From Sporosarcina limicola (GTDB taxonomy: Bacteria > Bacillota > Bacilli > Bacillales_A > Planococcaceae), in NCBI RefSeq assembly GCF_014873855.1, contig NZ_JADBEL010000004.1, forward strand, positions 124,001 to 188,000: a stretch of DNA of 64,000 nt, read 5' to 3'. The notes beneath the pieces are model-generated. The model ran no database searches and was not told the origin of the DNA. It saw only the letters and a list, made by a program, of their open reading frames with translations. Position numbers and translations under genes: made by a program. Within the stretch, counting starts at the first letter, position 1, and the number at the start of each line of letters is the position of its first letter. Positions 18,107 to 26,206 of the stretch are shown here, piece after piece.

Positions 18107-18705
18107 TTCGCATTGTCATTGCAGAAGACCAACGTATCCTGAGAGGAGCTCTGGGTGCACTGCTCGACTATGAACAGGATATGGAAGTAATCGGACAAGC
18201 AGAAAATGGTGAAGAAGCACTGAATCTCATAGGTGAGTTACAACCCGATATTTGCCTCATGGATATTGAAATGCCATTGAAAAGCGGACTTGAAGTAGCT
18301 GCTGAATTAAAAGGGAAAGGTTCTATTTGTAAGGTAATCATGTTAACTACCTTTGCCCGCCCCGGTTATTTCGAACGGGCAGTAAAGGCTGGCGTCCATG
18401 GTTACTTGCTGAAGGATGGCTCAATCGACGATCTCACAGAATCGATTCGTAGAGTGATGAAAGGGAAGCATGAATTTGCGCCTGAATTGATTATCAATAC
18501 GTATCATGAAGATAACCCCCTTACCAAACGTGAACAGGAAATTTTAAAATTGGCCGCTAAAGGCAAAACATCGAAAGAAATATCTGGCGAATTATTTTTA
18601 TCGTCAGGAACCGTTCGGAACTACATGTCCGAAATCCTTCAGAAATTGGAATCGAAAAATAAAATCGAGGCGATAACGACTGCTGAGGAAAAGGGATGGA
18701 TTTAA
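18103..18705 (+). CDS. LuxR/NarL-family response regulator (YvfU/DesR-like)
   Basis: Receiver plus HTH regulator of 200 residues. The acidic pocket is AEDQ (Asp9), the phospho-acceptor is Asp54 in CLMDIEMP, and the conserved Lys lies in GYLLKDG. The C-terminal LuxR-type HTH is LTKREQEILKLAAKGKTSKE through GTVRNYMSEIL. The start overlaps the kinase stop, so kinase and regulator are made together. The likely target is the ABC operon's own promoter, where a TGACA-TGTCA dyad is visible at 15256. Confidence 0.92.
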   Translation: MIRIVIAEDQRILRGALGALLDYEQDMEVIGQAENGEEALNLIGELQPDICLMDIEMPLKSGLEVAAELKGKGSICKVIMLTTFARPGYFERAVKAGVHGYLLKDGSIDDLTESIRRVMKGKHEFAPELIINTYHEDNPLTKREQEILKLAAKGKTSKEISGELFLSSGTVRNYMSEILQKLESKNKIEAITTAEEKGWI

Positions 18706-18798
18706 CAGGTGATTAAATAATTTTGGTGATTGGTATACAAGAAACAATCATCTAGAGAAATCATCTGTGTAGTTGTTTTTTGTTTGGAAAGTAGTATT

Positions 18799-19023
18799 CT
18801 AGTTCATGAGAGGTTCCACAAGCAGAATCTCTCTTTTGTTCTTTTTTTGGAATAAAAAGGATAATAAACAGCGTAATCTCATCTGTTTTAATGCTAATCC
18901 CATTTTTTTCAGCAATAATGATATTTTCCTCAGATACCTCTCCGAGAAATTCTCCTTTTTTGTATATTTATTTATCATTTCCATAGTTTTTTTGTCCACA
19001 TTCTCTAATCCGAAAGTCCTCAT
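18799..19023 (-). CDS. Doubtful small ORF, ribbon-helix-helix-like N-terminus
   Basis: A 74-codon frame whose first 40 residues (MRTFGLENVDKKTMEMINKY and onward) resemble small ribbon-helix-helix regulators of plasmids and phages. It lacks a ribosome site, and its last third is written through the terminator of the converging operon, so the 3' end is probably artificial. It may be a truncated remnant. The rest of the 18706-19056 gap shows nothing further. Confidence 0.22.
   Translation of the reverse strand: MRTFGLENVDKKTMEMINKYTKKENFSERYLRKISLLLKKMGLALKQMRLRCLLSFLFQKKNKREILLVEPLMN
18808..18851 (+). terminator. Terminator after the ABC/two-component operon
   Basis: GAGAGGTTC (18808-18816) pairs with GAATCTCTC (18825-18833) around an 8-nt loop, followed by a T-rich tract. 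It lies about 100 nt after the regulator gene. Confidence 0.55.
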
Positions 19024-19056
19024 TTTTTCAGCATGATGTCTACAGAATCTAATGCC

Positions 19057-19617
19057 CTATATGTTTCGGAAGGCTTCGTCAAACGCAGGCATCATGAATA
19101 AAATAAAGCTATCATTTTTACCTGCGTTCATAAACTGCATTTTCTTTTCCATAATCAATCGGCTGCTTTCTTCCTTTGAGTTACAGTTTTTAACTTGGTT
19201 GCGAAGTTCCTGTATTTCCCGCTCAACACGCTGCACGATTGCGGCCAATTCAGGGTAATGCTCCTGTATAAAACTTTTTTCCTCGGTAGTCAATGGTTTA
19301 CCAGCAAGCATTTTTGCTTGTATAGGGCCAAATTTTGCTGCTAATTCCTTACTTCGCTCCACATCTTCGTTATTCTGAGCGGTCGCTAAAGCAGCCATGA
19401 AAGCCTCCTGGGGGCTGACTTTATCCAAAGCTGCACGGCGTTCCAATTCCGCCTTTTCCAGGTCCGAAATGACTGTGATTTCTACGGTATCCACGTTGTT
19501 ATTTTTCACTGACGGAGCAGTTAGCTCAGTAGTTTTGTGCGCTTTGTTTTGCACTTGAGTTTGTTTTGCCAACATAGCGGCGTATTGGTTTATGTTAGAT
19601 ACTCTATTGATATTCAT
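19057..19617 (-). CDS. Hypothetical charged protein, 186 residues
   Basis: Not recognised. A very strong ribosome site (CAGGAGGTGTC on the minus strand) precedes the ATG at 19617, so the gene is real. It has no signal peptide and no membrane segment. The N-terminus MNINRVSNINQYAAML and the following Gln/Thr/Asn-rich region look disordered, like the N-termini of small flagellum- or surface-associated proteins. Residues 55-165 are helical with a probable coiled coil (IVQRVEREIQELRNQVKN). It lies in a region of mobile-element debris between the ABC operon terminator and a transposase remnant. Confidence 0.6.
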   Translation of the reverse strand: MNINRVSNINQYAAMLAKQTQVQNKAHKTTELTAPSVKNNNVDTVEITVISDLEKAELERRAALDKVSPQEAFMAALATAQNNEDVERSKELAAKFGPIQAKMLAGKPLTTEEKSFIQEHYPELAAIVQRVEREIQELRNQVKNCNSKEESSRLIMEKKMQFMNAGKNDSFILFMMPAFDEAFRNI

Positions 19618-19982
19618 AAGACACCTCCTGTTAATTCCAATAAACTCTTATAGTTGCTGTTTAATAATGTAGAGTTTGAGGCAGACATATCACCATCTTA
19701 TTATTATATCGGCAAAAATAGTAAATGTGGCGAACCTTCCCTTCCTATCTTGTATCGCTCAACTCCTCGAAGTAGTCAAAAATAGGACCTTGATATCGTT
19801 TGTTGTTCATCCGTATCCTTCTTAGGTAAAGTTTTGTATTCTATCATAGCTCGGTAAAGAACTTTTTTCCAGTAAAATTTATTATCTTTTTCCAAATACT
19901 CTCTTCGTGAATTCGCCGTGGCTATACGATAGCCGCCATCAAAAGGAAACTTCATCTTTCCTGTGGTACTGTTTATGCAGAT
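19618..19982. other. Intergenic with a possible fragment of an opposing gene
   Basis: The minus strand from about 19985 to 19790 reads as protein-like sequence (KFPFDGGYRIATANSRREYL, then KDNKFYWKKVLYRAMIEYK) without its own start, as if a gene had been cut by the adjacent insertion element. Nothing else is supportable here, and I could not name the family. Confidence 0.3.
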
Positions 19983-20588
19983 TTGCGGCAAACAGAAAAA
20001 CCGAATCACCAAAGAGGTTCGCCATATCTACAATTTCGTCCCCTCATTCAGACCTTGATTCTAGACAGTCAAACGGGTAACCAGATTGAAGAAGCCTGTC
20101 GTTCGGAAGGCTATACAGGTTCTCGCTCTACTTTAAACACAATTATTGCCGAGGAACGACGCAACACTGTGCAAGGCAAGACGAAAATATTTTCATTTCG
20201 TCAGAAAATCATTCAAGTGATTTGGGATTTTAAAAAAGGCGATCATATGGAACGAATTCATCAATTGCATCTCGAACTTTTAGAGGGATTTCCAAAAATC
20301 AAAGAACTCGATGAACTCGTTCAAAACTTCCGAAACTTGTTTACGGAAAAGAGAAGTGGAAAATTAGTAGATTGGCTAGAGAAATATGAAGAAATCGACT
20401 CTCTTTTTATACAAGCTTTCATCCGTGGCGTCCAACAGGATAGGAGTGCTGTCGTGTTGAGTATTCAGGAGCCATGGAGTAACGGCCCAGTAGAAGGGCA
20501 TGTCAATCGATTAAAAACAATCAAACGAATAATGTATGGAAGAGCGGGGTTTCAAGTACTGAAAAACCGCGTTCTTTATGAATTTTAA
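19983..20588 (+). pseudogene. ISL3-family transposase, C-terminal fragment
   Basis: The C-terminal part of a DDE transposase of the ISL3 family. The order is an HTH-like segment (NQIEEACRSEGYTGSRSTLN), the middle region WDFKKGDHMERIHQL, and the diagnostic end SIQEPWSNGPVEGHVNRLKT with KRIMYGRAGFQVLKNRVLY. Full ISL3 transposases have about 400 or more residues, so the zinc-ribbon N-terminus and the first catalytic Asp regions are missing. No terminal inverted repeats could be paired around it. It marks an old insertion in this region. Confidence 0.85.
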
Positions 20589-20716
20589 CTATATGAAAAT
20601 AATGTCTATTCCTAATAAAGGGACGGAACAGATTGATTCCCCAAAAGAGCGTAAGTTCCTGCGGTTTAGCAAAGACGCTGTAATACGTTAAACCCTTCCT
20701 GAATCAAAGACTTATC

Positions 20717-21598
20717 TTAACGTTTTTCATTTAAGTTGTGGATTAATTGAACGGCCTCATCGACATGTGATACATCAAAAATTTCAACGTTTGCCTTTAG
20801 TTCTTTTTGTATTACTGTTACTTCTTCAGCATTTTCACTTGGGATGATCATAAATGGAATACCACTTTTTTCAGTAATTTGTATTTTTTCTTTCATGTTC
20901 CCAACACTGAATACATCACCATTTCCATTAATTGCTCCAGTAACCGCAATAGGCAATTGATTTTGGAAATCACCTTGTTTGAATCGACCACTTAATGCTA
21001 AACTAAGCCCTGCACTATCTCCTCCAATGTCTCGACTAAGGAAAGTTGTAAGCCATTCATCTTCGTGCCCTAAATATAGAGACAAATTCTCCTTCATCTC
21101 TTCTGGTGAATGATCTTTTTGAAGATGTAGCCACTTTAATATTTGTCTATTCTTACTACCATATATATTTTTTTTATTCACTTCAAAAACGGATAGTACA
21201 TCTACATGTTGTTTGGTCAAAAGTTCCTTAACAGCCTGTTTACTTTTCTCATTTTCTAAAGTTAATTTATTTACCCCTATCGAATAGATCTCAGAACCTT
21301 CTAATACCACAGTTGGTTCTATATATGCGTAAACAAAGTGTGATGGGGATGTGTAGTATCCTATCAGTGGCAACTCATAGCAAAATAATAGAAAGATGAT
21401 GAAAGTTGCAATTGCGATTTTCCTTTTAGTAACACGTTTTTTTCGAAACACTAAAAATATGATCACCAAGATGATTAAACTAATCAATAATATAAATAAA
21501 AATATAAATTCATTGATGACATCTTGAAGATATAAAAATAGAAATACAAGATAAAAAAGAATAGATAAAACACCAGTTACGATATTTGTTTTTTTCAT
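20717..21598 (-). CDS. Membrane-anchored Lon-like (S16) serine protease
   Basis: Predicted proteolytic domain of the Lon family without an ATPase. Three N-terminal membrane segments (about residues 8-25, 30-51, 60-80) anchor it. The S16 domain lies at about 95-290. The Ser-Lys dyad is visible: Ser195 in GGDSAGLSLAL and Lys238 in VGNMKEKIQITEKSG. The architecture resembles YlbL/SdrC-type proteases, but no PDZ domain is present and the protein is shorter (293 residues). Nothing indicates its substrate. It sits between a transposase remnant and a group II intron relic, so it may have come with mobile DNA. Upstream GGGGGCATGG is a plausible ribosome site. Confidence 0.75.
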   Translation of the reverse strand: MKKTNIVTGVLSILFYLVFLFLYLQDVINEFIFLFILLISLIILVIIFLVFRKKRVTKRKIAIATFIIFLLFCYELPLIGYYTSPSHFVYAYIEPTVVLEGSEIYSIGVNKLTLENEKSKQAVKELLTKQHVDVLSVFEVNKKNIYGSKNRQILKWLHLQKDHSPEEMKENLSLYLGHEDEWLTTFLSRDIGGDSAGLSLALSGRFKQGDFQNQLPIAVTGAINGNGDVFSVGNMKEKIQITEKSGIPFMIIPSENAEEVTVIQKELKANVEIFDVSHVDEAVQLIHNLNEKR

Positions 21599-21835
21599 TG
21601 AGTAACCATGCCCCCGTTTATCTTATGTATTCTTATTGAACTAACCTGCCCTTAGCTCTAGATGGAATAAGCTTTATTCCTTCTTGAATTAAAGCACCCG
21701 TTAATGAAAAGTCAAGCTAAAATTTCCTTAACCATTAAAGTTAAGAATAATATACTAATATACTTTAACATATTCTACCCCTCCACAATCCAACTATACC
21801 ATAATAACCCAGTCTATTATACAACTATTCGTCAG
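21599..21835. other. Non-coding stretch upstream of the Lon-like gene
   Basis: AT-rich. It presumably carries the promoter of the protease gene on the minus strand. No gene, repeat or clear hairpin is visible. Confidence 0.4.
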
Positions 21836-21920
21836 CAATAGGTAAGCATTTGATGTTATCTTTAGCTTTTCCCCTACTCGACACGGAACGTGCTGGTTTC
21901 CCAGCATTCCGCGTTCCATC
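21836..21920 (-). ncRNA. Group II intron domain V and VI relic
   Basis: On the minus strand, positions 21916 to 21880 fold as a complete domain V. GAACGC pairs with GTGTC (triad CGC opposite GTG), then GGAA with TTCC, a two-base CG bulge, TGCTGG with CCAGCA, and a GAAA tetraloop. Domain VI follows at 21879-21838: AGTAGG with CCTATT, AAGC with GCTT, and an unpaired A just 5' of CCTATT that matches the branch-point adenosine. The rest of the intron and its reverse transcriptase are absent, so this is the 3' stub of a dead intron. Confidence 0.7.
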
Positions 21921-21973
21921 TAACGATATGTACTAGATTATAAGTTCTATGTTACTCATATAATTGGGACCAT

Positions 21974-22062
21974 CAGATTAATTCCATTCCGCATTTTTCA
22001 CGGTACTTGTTAATCTTCTGAACCATTGACATAGTAATACCAAGTTTGGTTTTTCCTACAAT
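21974..22062 (-). pseudogene. Short protein-like tail upstream of the intron stub
   Basis: On the minus strand a frame reads GKTKLGITMSMVQKINKYRE and then KCGMELI before a stop. It lies directly 5' of the intron stub and may be the tail of the intron-encoded protein or of another lost gene. Only about 30 residues remain. Confidence 0.3.
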
Positions 22063-22249
22063 CTTAGATTTGGAAGAGGTTAAGTCCAAGGATGTCGAAG
22101 AATTCATTCCTTATGTATTAGGAGATATGGAATACGATAAGGAAGTCATAAATGAAAAACTAAATGTATTTACATTTGATCAAATAGTTGGTTATATAGA
22201 AACCTCAGTGGATAAGGGGGTATGGAATATAAAACCTATTCTTACATAA
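22046..22249 (+). CDS. Hypothetical ORF of 67 residues, probably a fragment
   Basis: An acidic frame beginning MVFPTILDLEEVKSKDVEEF and ending VWNIKPILT. No ribosome site precedes the ATG, and the frame begins inside sequence that reads as another broken gene on the opposite strand, so this is probably the 3' portion of a truncated gene. Not recognised. Confidence 0.3.
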   Translation: MVFPTILDLEEVKSKDVEEFIPYVLGDMEYDKEVINEKLNVFTFDQIVGYIETSVDKGVWNIKPILT

Positions 22250-22506
22250 TATAATTTTTAACTAAAGGGTGGATTAGGATAATTAAGATAGAGAACCTCA
22301 CCAAGGCGGGGTTCCCTATATATTGATACAAAATTGTATAAGAGAATCTTGGAAATCGCAAAAAGAGAATTAGCGCATTTGATGAGTAGCTTAAAAATAA
22401 AATCAAACATACAGAGAAAGCATCTGAATGATTTTTTTATATACTAAAAAAAGAAGAAACCTGTCTTATAAAACTTGTAAAATAATCAAATCGGGTACCC
22501 CTAAAA
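22250..22506. other. Gap with a hairpin and a short coding remnant
   Basis: A short hairpin GAACC / GGTTC occurs at 22293-22315 without a T tract. A frame at 22334-22447 (TTG start, 37 residues beginning LYKRILEIAKRELAHLM) has no ribosome site and looks like a remnant. Nothing else is seen. Confidence 0.3.
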
Positions 22507-23409
22507 TTATAGCCGATGTTCTTTATATTGATGCGACTGCACAAGCTTTTTCAGCTTATTAATTTCCTCATCGGGCGTTCTTTTTTCATAAGCAATGATC
22601 GAATCGAGTAGCTGCTCTGTAGTACGGGCACCGATAAGTGCAGAAGCGACTGTTTTATCATGCAATGCGAAAGCAATGGCTGCTGCATGTAAATCCTTCG
22701 ATTGTTCGTCCAATGCCTGAACGGTTTGTTTCAGTTCATCTGTATTATAGTCGACAAATCCATTCGCTTGTTCTACGCGCGCCAGCCCTTCGGATGTCAG
22801 AAAACCTTTAGCAATTGTTCCCCTTGTAATAACCGAGGCTCCTGCATCATGAATCATCGGAAACCATTCTTCAGGTCTGCGATCTAGTAAATTAGATTGC
22901 ATCATGACTGAGATGGCGGAACTATTTTCTAGGAATCGTTTAATGACGGTAGGTCGGATGGACGAAATTCCATATTGACGAATGAGTCCTTCTTTTTTTA
23001 GACTTTCGAATGCGTCAATCGTTTCGAAGACGTCATCCTTCATCGTTCCGCCGTGGAGTTGGTACAAATCGATATAATCTGTTTCGAGGCGACTCAAGCT
23101 GTTCTTTACGGCGTTCATGATGTGTTTTTTTGAACAATCCCACGTCCAACCTCCGCCATCCGGATTCAGCTTATTTCCAGCCTTCGTTGCAAGGATGACC
23201 TTGTCCCGTCTACCTCTCAGTGCATAGCCGACAAGTTCTTCGTTTTTGCCGCCGTCATACAAATCTGCCGTATCAAAATAATTGATGCCTGCGTGAATCG
23301 CAGCGTTGACGATGTTCTTCGCTTCTGTCAAATCATCGGGTAAGGACATGCAACCAAGACCGATTTCTGACACGAATAAATCACTCTTCCCTATTTCTCT
23401 TTTCTCCAT
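22507..23409 (-). CDS. Aldo/keto reductase
   Basis: NAD(P)H-dependent oxidoreductase of the AKR superfamily, about 300 residues. The catalytic tetrad is visible: Asp46 in YFDTADLYDGG, Tyr51, Lys76 in ILATKAGNK and His in LYQLHGG. The phosphate-binding end SALIGARTTEQL is present. I chose ATG 23409 because AGGGGGTG lies just upstream on the minus strand; the in-frame ATG at 23433 has no site. The gene is divergent from nudF, with about 70 bp between the starts. Substrate unknown. Confidence 0.92.
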   Translation of the reverse strand: MEKREIGKSDLFVSEIGLGCMSLPDDLTEAKNIVNAAIHAGINYFDTADLYDGGKNEELVGYALRGRRDKVILATKAGNKLNPDGGGWTWDCSKKHIMNAVKNSLSRLETDYIDLYQLHGGTMKDDVFETIDAFESLKKEGLIRQYGISSIRPTVIKRFLENSSAISVMMQSNLLDRRPEEWFPMIHDAGASVITRGTIAKGFLTSEGLARVEQANGFVDYNTDELKQTVQALDEQSKDLHAAAIAFALHDKTVASALIGARTTEQLLDSIIAYEKRTPDEEINKLKKLVQSHQYKEHRL

Positions 23410-23479
23410 AACTGCACCCCCTGTTTTGTTCATGGTACAATGACGGCATTAGAAATTCTACAAGAAAGGATTGAATACG

Positions 23480-24025
23480 ATGAATAAATATGAAGAAAAG
23501 ACCATATCTGGCGAGACATTATACAAAGGAAAGATCATCTCACTACGAGTTGAAGAGGTGGAGCTTCCTGATGGTAATTTGGTGAAGCGAGAATTAATTA
23601 AACATCCGGGAGCGGTGGCAATTATCCCAATCACTGCCGACGGTAAACTTGTTCTCGTAGAACAATATCGAAAAGCATTGGAACGTTCATTGATAGAAAT
23701 ACCTGCTGGCAAAATAGATCCTGGAGAGGCACCTGAAGTGACCGCCGTGAGGGAGCTAGAAGAGGAAACGGGTTATGGAGCAAAAGAATTTACATATATC
23801 CAGTCATTCGCAACATCACCAGGGTTTGCGAATGAAATCATCCATTTGTATTTAGCGCAAGATCTTTTTGAAATTGAAAACCCAGCAGCGGGGGATGAAG
23901 ATGAATTCATAGATCTCATGGAAGTGACAGTTGAAGAAGCAGAAGAAATGGTCAAGAGTGGAAAGATATTTGATGCTAAAACCGCATTCGCGGTCCTTTA
24001 TGCAAAAAATCTTCTATCTAAATGA
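23480..24025 (+). CDS. nudF: ADP-ribose pyrophosphatase (Nudix)
   Basis: Nudix hydrolase splitting ADP-ribose to AMP and ribose 5-phosphate. The Nudix box runs from about residue 82 to 104 (GEAPEVTAVRELEEETGYG), and the NudF-type features GAVAIIPIT and VEQYRKALERSLIEIPAGKI are present. AGAAAGGA lies about 10 nt before ATG 23480; a TTG at 23471 directly abuts the site and is unlikely. The order nudF-membrane protein-fur-xerD matches the B. subtilis chromosome. Confidence 0.93.
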   Translation: MNKYEEKTISGETLYKGKIISLRVEEVELPDGNLVKRELIKHPGAVAIIPITADGKLVLVEQYRKALERSLIEIPAGKIDPGEAPEVTAVRELEEETGYGAKEFTYIQSFATSPGFANEIIHLYLAQDLFEIENPAAGDEDEFIDLMEVTVEEAEEMVKSGKIFDAKTAFAVLYAKNLLSK

Positions 24026-24079
24026 CCTAAATCAGGACGGACAAGCATATGGTGTACAAACAACACGGAGGTGCAGCCT

Positions 24080-24595
24080 ATGGTCCGTTCCATATCCTTT
24101 GTTTATCTTTTCATCATTTTAGCGGTCGGTTATATCGGAGGCACGCTCTTATTCCGCGAGATGTCAACCACTGCAATAGAGAAAGTGATTGTATTTTATG
24201 ATGCCCGTGTCGTTCAGGGGTATGATGCAAGTTTCATAAGGCCAATTGGGACAGCAGTTCTGTTTTTCGTCATTGCATATACATTCGCAATATCTGAGAA
24301 AACACGATTTATTGTTTTGTTTATGGGTGCGGTAAAATGTGTTCTTTTTGGATTATCTTCATCGTATTTACTTGGCTCAGGTATGAAGATGATGGAGTAT
24401 TCGATTTGGTGGTTCCCGTTTCAGCTCATTTGCTGTTTCTTATTTCTAGTATACTGTGCTGTTCTCAGTCCGCCTTACTTTATGCGTACAACGACTAGGA
24501 AAAGACGAAATACACGTGTGATACCGATACTTATTCTACTATCAGCGGCAATACTAACAATCGAGATGTTGTTCTTCTATTACATTCTTAGATAG
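24080..24595 (+). CDS. Integral membrane protein at the spoIIM position
   Basis: A membrane protein of about 171 residues with roughly five hydrophobic segments and basic loops. In B. subtilis the gene between nudF and fur is spoIIM, needed for engulfment. The topology and position fit, but the sequence is shorter than SpoIIM (about 214 residues) and I cannot confirm the SpoIIM motifs by eye, so orthology is only positional. Start ATG 24080 follows CGGAGGTG at good spacing. Alternative: an unrelated lineage-specific membrane protein. Confidence 0.65.
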   Translation: MVRSISFVYLFIILAVGYIGGTLLFREMSTTAIEKVIVFYDARVVQGYDASFIRPIGTAVLFFVIAYTFAISEKTRFIVLFMGAVKCVLFGLSSSYLLGSGMKMMEYSIWWFPFQLICCFLFLVYCAVLSPPYFMRTTTRKRRNTRVIPILILLSAAILTIEMLFFYYILR

Positions 24596-24634
24596 AATGC
24601 GAGAAACATAATTCGTTCACCTGTTTCCTTTCTG

Positions 24635-24664
24635 TTGTCATTGCGAAAGCGCATTTGGTATAAT
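24635..24664 (+). promoter_or_regulatory. Sigma-A promoter of fur
   Basis: TTGTCA at 24635-24640, an 18-bp spacer and a perfect TATAAT at 24659-24664. The spacer contains a small GCGAAAGCGC hairpin. Confidence 0.6.
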
Positions 24665-24690
24665 AGAATCAGTTTGAGGGGGGGCGTCTT

Positions 24691-25149
24691 ATGGAAAGCC
24701 GAATCGATCGGATTAAGAAACAATTGCATGGGGCTAGTTATAAGTTAACGCCTCAGCGTGAAGCGACGGTTTTGGTTCTCCTTGAGCACGAGGAAGACCA
24801 TCTGAGTGCGGAAGACGTATTTTTACTCGTCAAAGTGAAAGCACCGGAAATTGGGCTTGCTACCGTATACCGTACGCTTGAGTTGCTAACGGATTTGAAA
24901 ATAGTCGATAGAATCAATTTTGGTGACGGTGTGTCGAGGTATGATTTACGGCAAGAAGGTGCTGCACATTTTCATCACCACCTCATTTGCATCGAATGCG
25001 GGACAGTTGATGAAATTCAGGATGATCTTCTTGGAGATGTCGAAAAGATTGTTGAAAGTCGCTTTGATTTTGCCATCAAAGATCATTGGTTAACGTTTCA
25101 CGGCATTTGTAAAAGGTGCAAATCTGACGTAGATGATAATGTGGAATGA
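24691..25149 (+). CDS. fur: Ferric uptake regulator family protein
   Basis: Metal-dependent repressor of the Fur family, 152 residues. The winged-helix part contains LTPQREATVLVLLEHEEDHL and LATVYRTLELL. The dimerisation and metal part contains AHFHHHLICIECG with the ligand histidines, and the two structural zinc pairs CIEC and CKRC. The position next to xerD matches B. subtilis fur, and for this reason I prefer Fur over PerR or Zur. It has its own promoter at 24635 and a hairpin after the stop. Confidence 0.92.
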   Translation: MESRIDRIKKQLHGASYKLTPQREATVLVLLEHEEDHLSAEDVFLLVKVKAPEIGLATVYRTLELLTDLKIVDRINFGDGVSRYDLRQEGAAHFHHHLICIECGTVDEIQDDLLGDVEKIVESRFDFAIKDHWLTFHGICKRCKSDVDDNVE

Positions 25150-25184
25150 CAAGAGGGATGGCGAGATGCTATCCCTTTTGTCGT
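25148..25184 (+). terminator. Terminator-like hairpin after fur
   Basis: GACAAGAGGGAT pairs with ATCCCTTTTGTC (one G-U pair) around an 11-nt loop. The T run is inside the 3' arm, so termination may be partial. Confidence 0.5.
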
Positions 25185-25272
25185 TGAAATTAAGTCTGTC
25201 AATGTCGAAAGGGGGAAGGGGTTTGTATAAAATTAGCGCAATCAGAAATTATTATTCCAAATCCCGTTCTAT

Positions 25273-26172
25273 ATGAAAAACACTCGTTTTGCACTTGAAG
25301 ATTATATGCACTTTCTAAAAGTGGAACGTCAGCTGTCGAGTAACACAATTATTTCATATCGACGTGACCTTGAGGAGTATTTGGATTCTATGGAACAAGC
25401 CGGTTATGAATCGCTTGCCAATGTCGACCGAACTAAAATCCTTGATTATTTGCAACAATTGAAAGGGGGAGGAAAGTCTTCAAGGACAATATCGAGGCAT
25501 ATTTCGTCAATCCGTTCTTTTCATCAGTTTCTTCTTCGGGAAAAAGTGACGACACAGGATCCGACTGTCCATTTGGAGCTACCTAAACTTGAACAAAAAC
25601 TCCCCCGTGTTTTATCGATGAATGAGGTAGACAGATTGATTGATATACCAGATCGTTCGAAGCCCCAAGGTGTTCGGGATAATGCATTTCTGGAAGTATT
25701 GTACGGGACGGGGATGCGTGTGAGTGAACTGATTGGATTGAATATGGATGACATCCATTTAACGATGGGGTTCGTCCGTATTTTCGGGAAAGGTGGAAAG
25801 GAAAGGATTGTGCCCCTTGGAGGAAGTGCAATTAAGGCATGTAAACGTTATATTGATGAGGCGAGGCCGATTTTCATTGTGAAGCAAAAAGGTGCCGAAG
25901 CTTTGTTTGTTAATATGCGGGGCGCGCGGCTATCCCGTCAAGGTTGTTGGAAGCTATTGAAGGGTCATGGGCTAAAAGCGGGTATACAAAAGGAACTGAC
26001 TCCACACATCTTACGTCACTCTTTCGCAACGCATCTCGTTGAAAACGGTGCAGATTTACGTGCTGTACAGGAAATGCTTGGCCACGCCGACATTTCGACG
26101 ACACAAATCTACACACATGTCAGCCGTACAAGATTGAAGGAAGTTTATGTGAAATTCCATCCAAGAGCGTAA
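25273..26172 (+). CDS. xerD: Site-specific tyrosine recombinase XerD
   Basis: Resolves chromosome dimers at dif together with XerC. The 299-residue protein has the SAM-like N-terminal domain ([19 protein letters not shown]) and the full catalytic set: Arg149 in GTGMRVSEL, Lys173 in FGKGGKER, His245 and Arg248 in HILRHS, His271 in LGHADIST and the nucleophile Tyr280 in QIYTHV. The ATG at 25273 has no clear ribosome site, which is unusual among the genes here. Its neighbours fur and drm support the ortholog call over XerC. Confidence 0.95.
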   Translation: MKNTRFALEDYMHFLKVERQLSSNTIISYRRDLEEYLDSMEQAGYESLANVDRTKILDYLQQLKGGGKSSRTISRHISSIRSFHQFLLREKVTTQDPTVHLELPKLEQKLPRVLSMNEVDRLIDIPDRSKPQGVRDNAFLEVLYGTGMRVSELIGLNMDDIHLTMGFVRIFGKGGKERIVPLGGSAIKACKRYIDEARPIFIVKQKGAEALFVNMRGARLSRQGCWKLLKGHGLKAGIQKELTPHILRHSFATHLVENGADLRAVQEMLGHADISTTQIYTHVSRTRLKEVYVKFHPRA

Positions 26173-26206
26173 GCACGAAATAAAACTTTTTTAGGAGGTT
26201 ACTATT

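Noticed and set aside
19776-20012. Intact minus-strand gene opposite the transposase remnant
   Set aside because: Its only ATG lies within transposase sequence and it has no ribosome site; at most it is a fragment of an interrupted gene.
22291-22317. Intrinsic terminator
   Set aside because: The hairpin is imperfect and is followed by TATATATTG, not a T tract.
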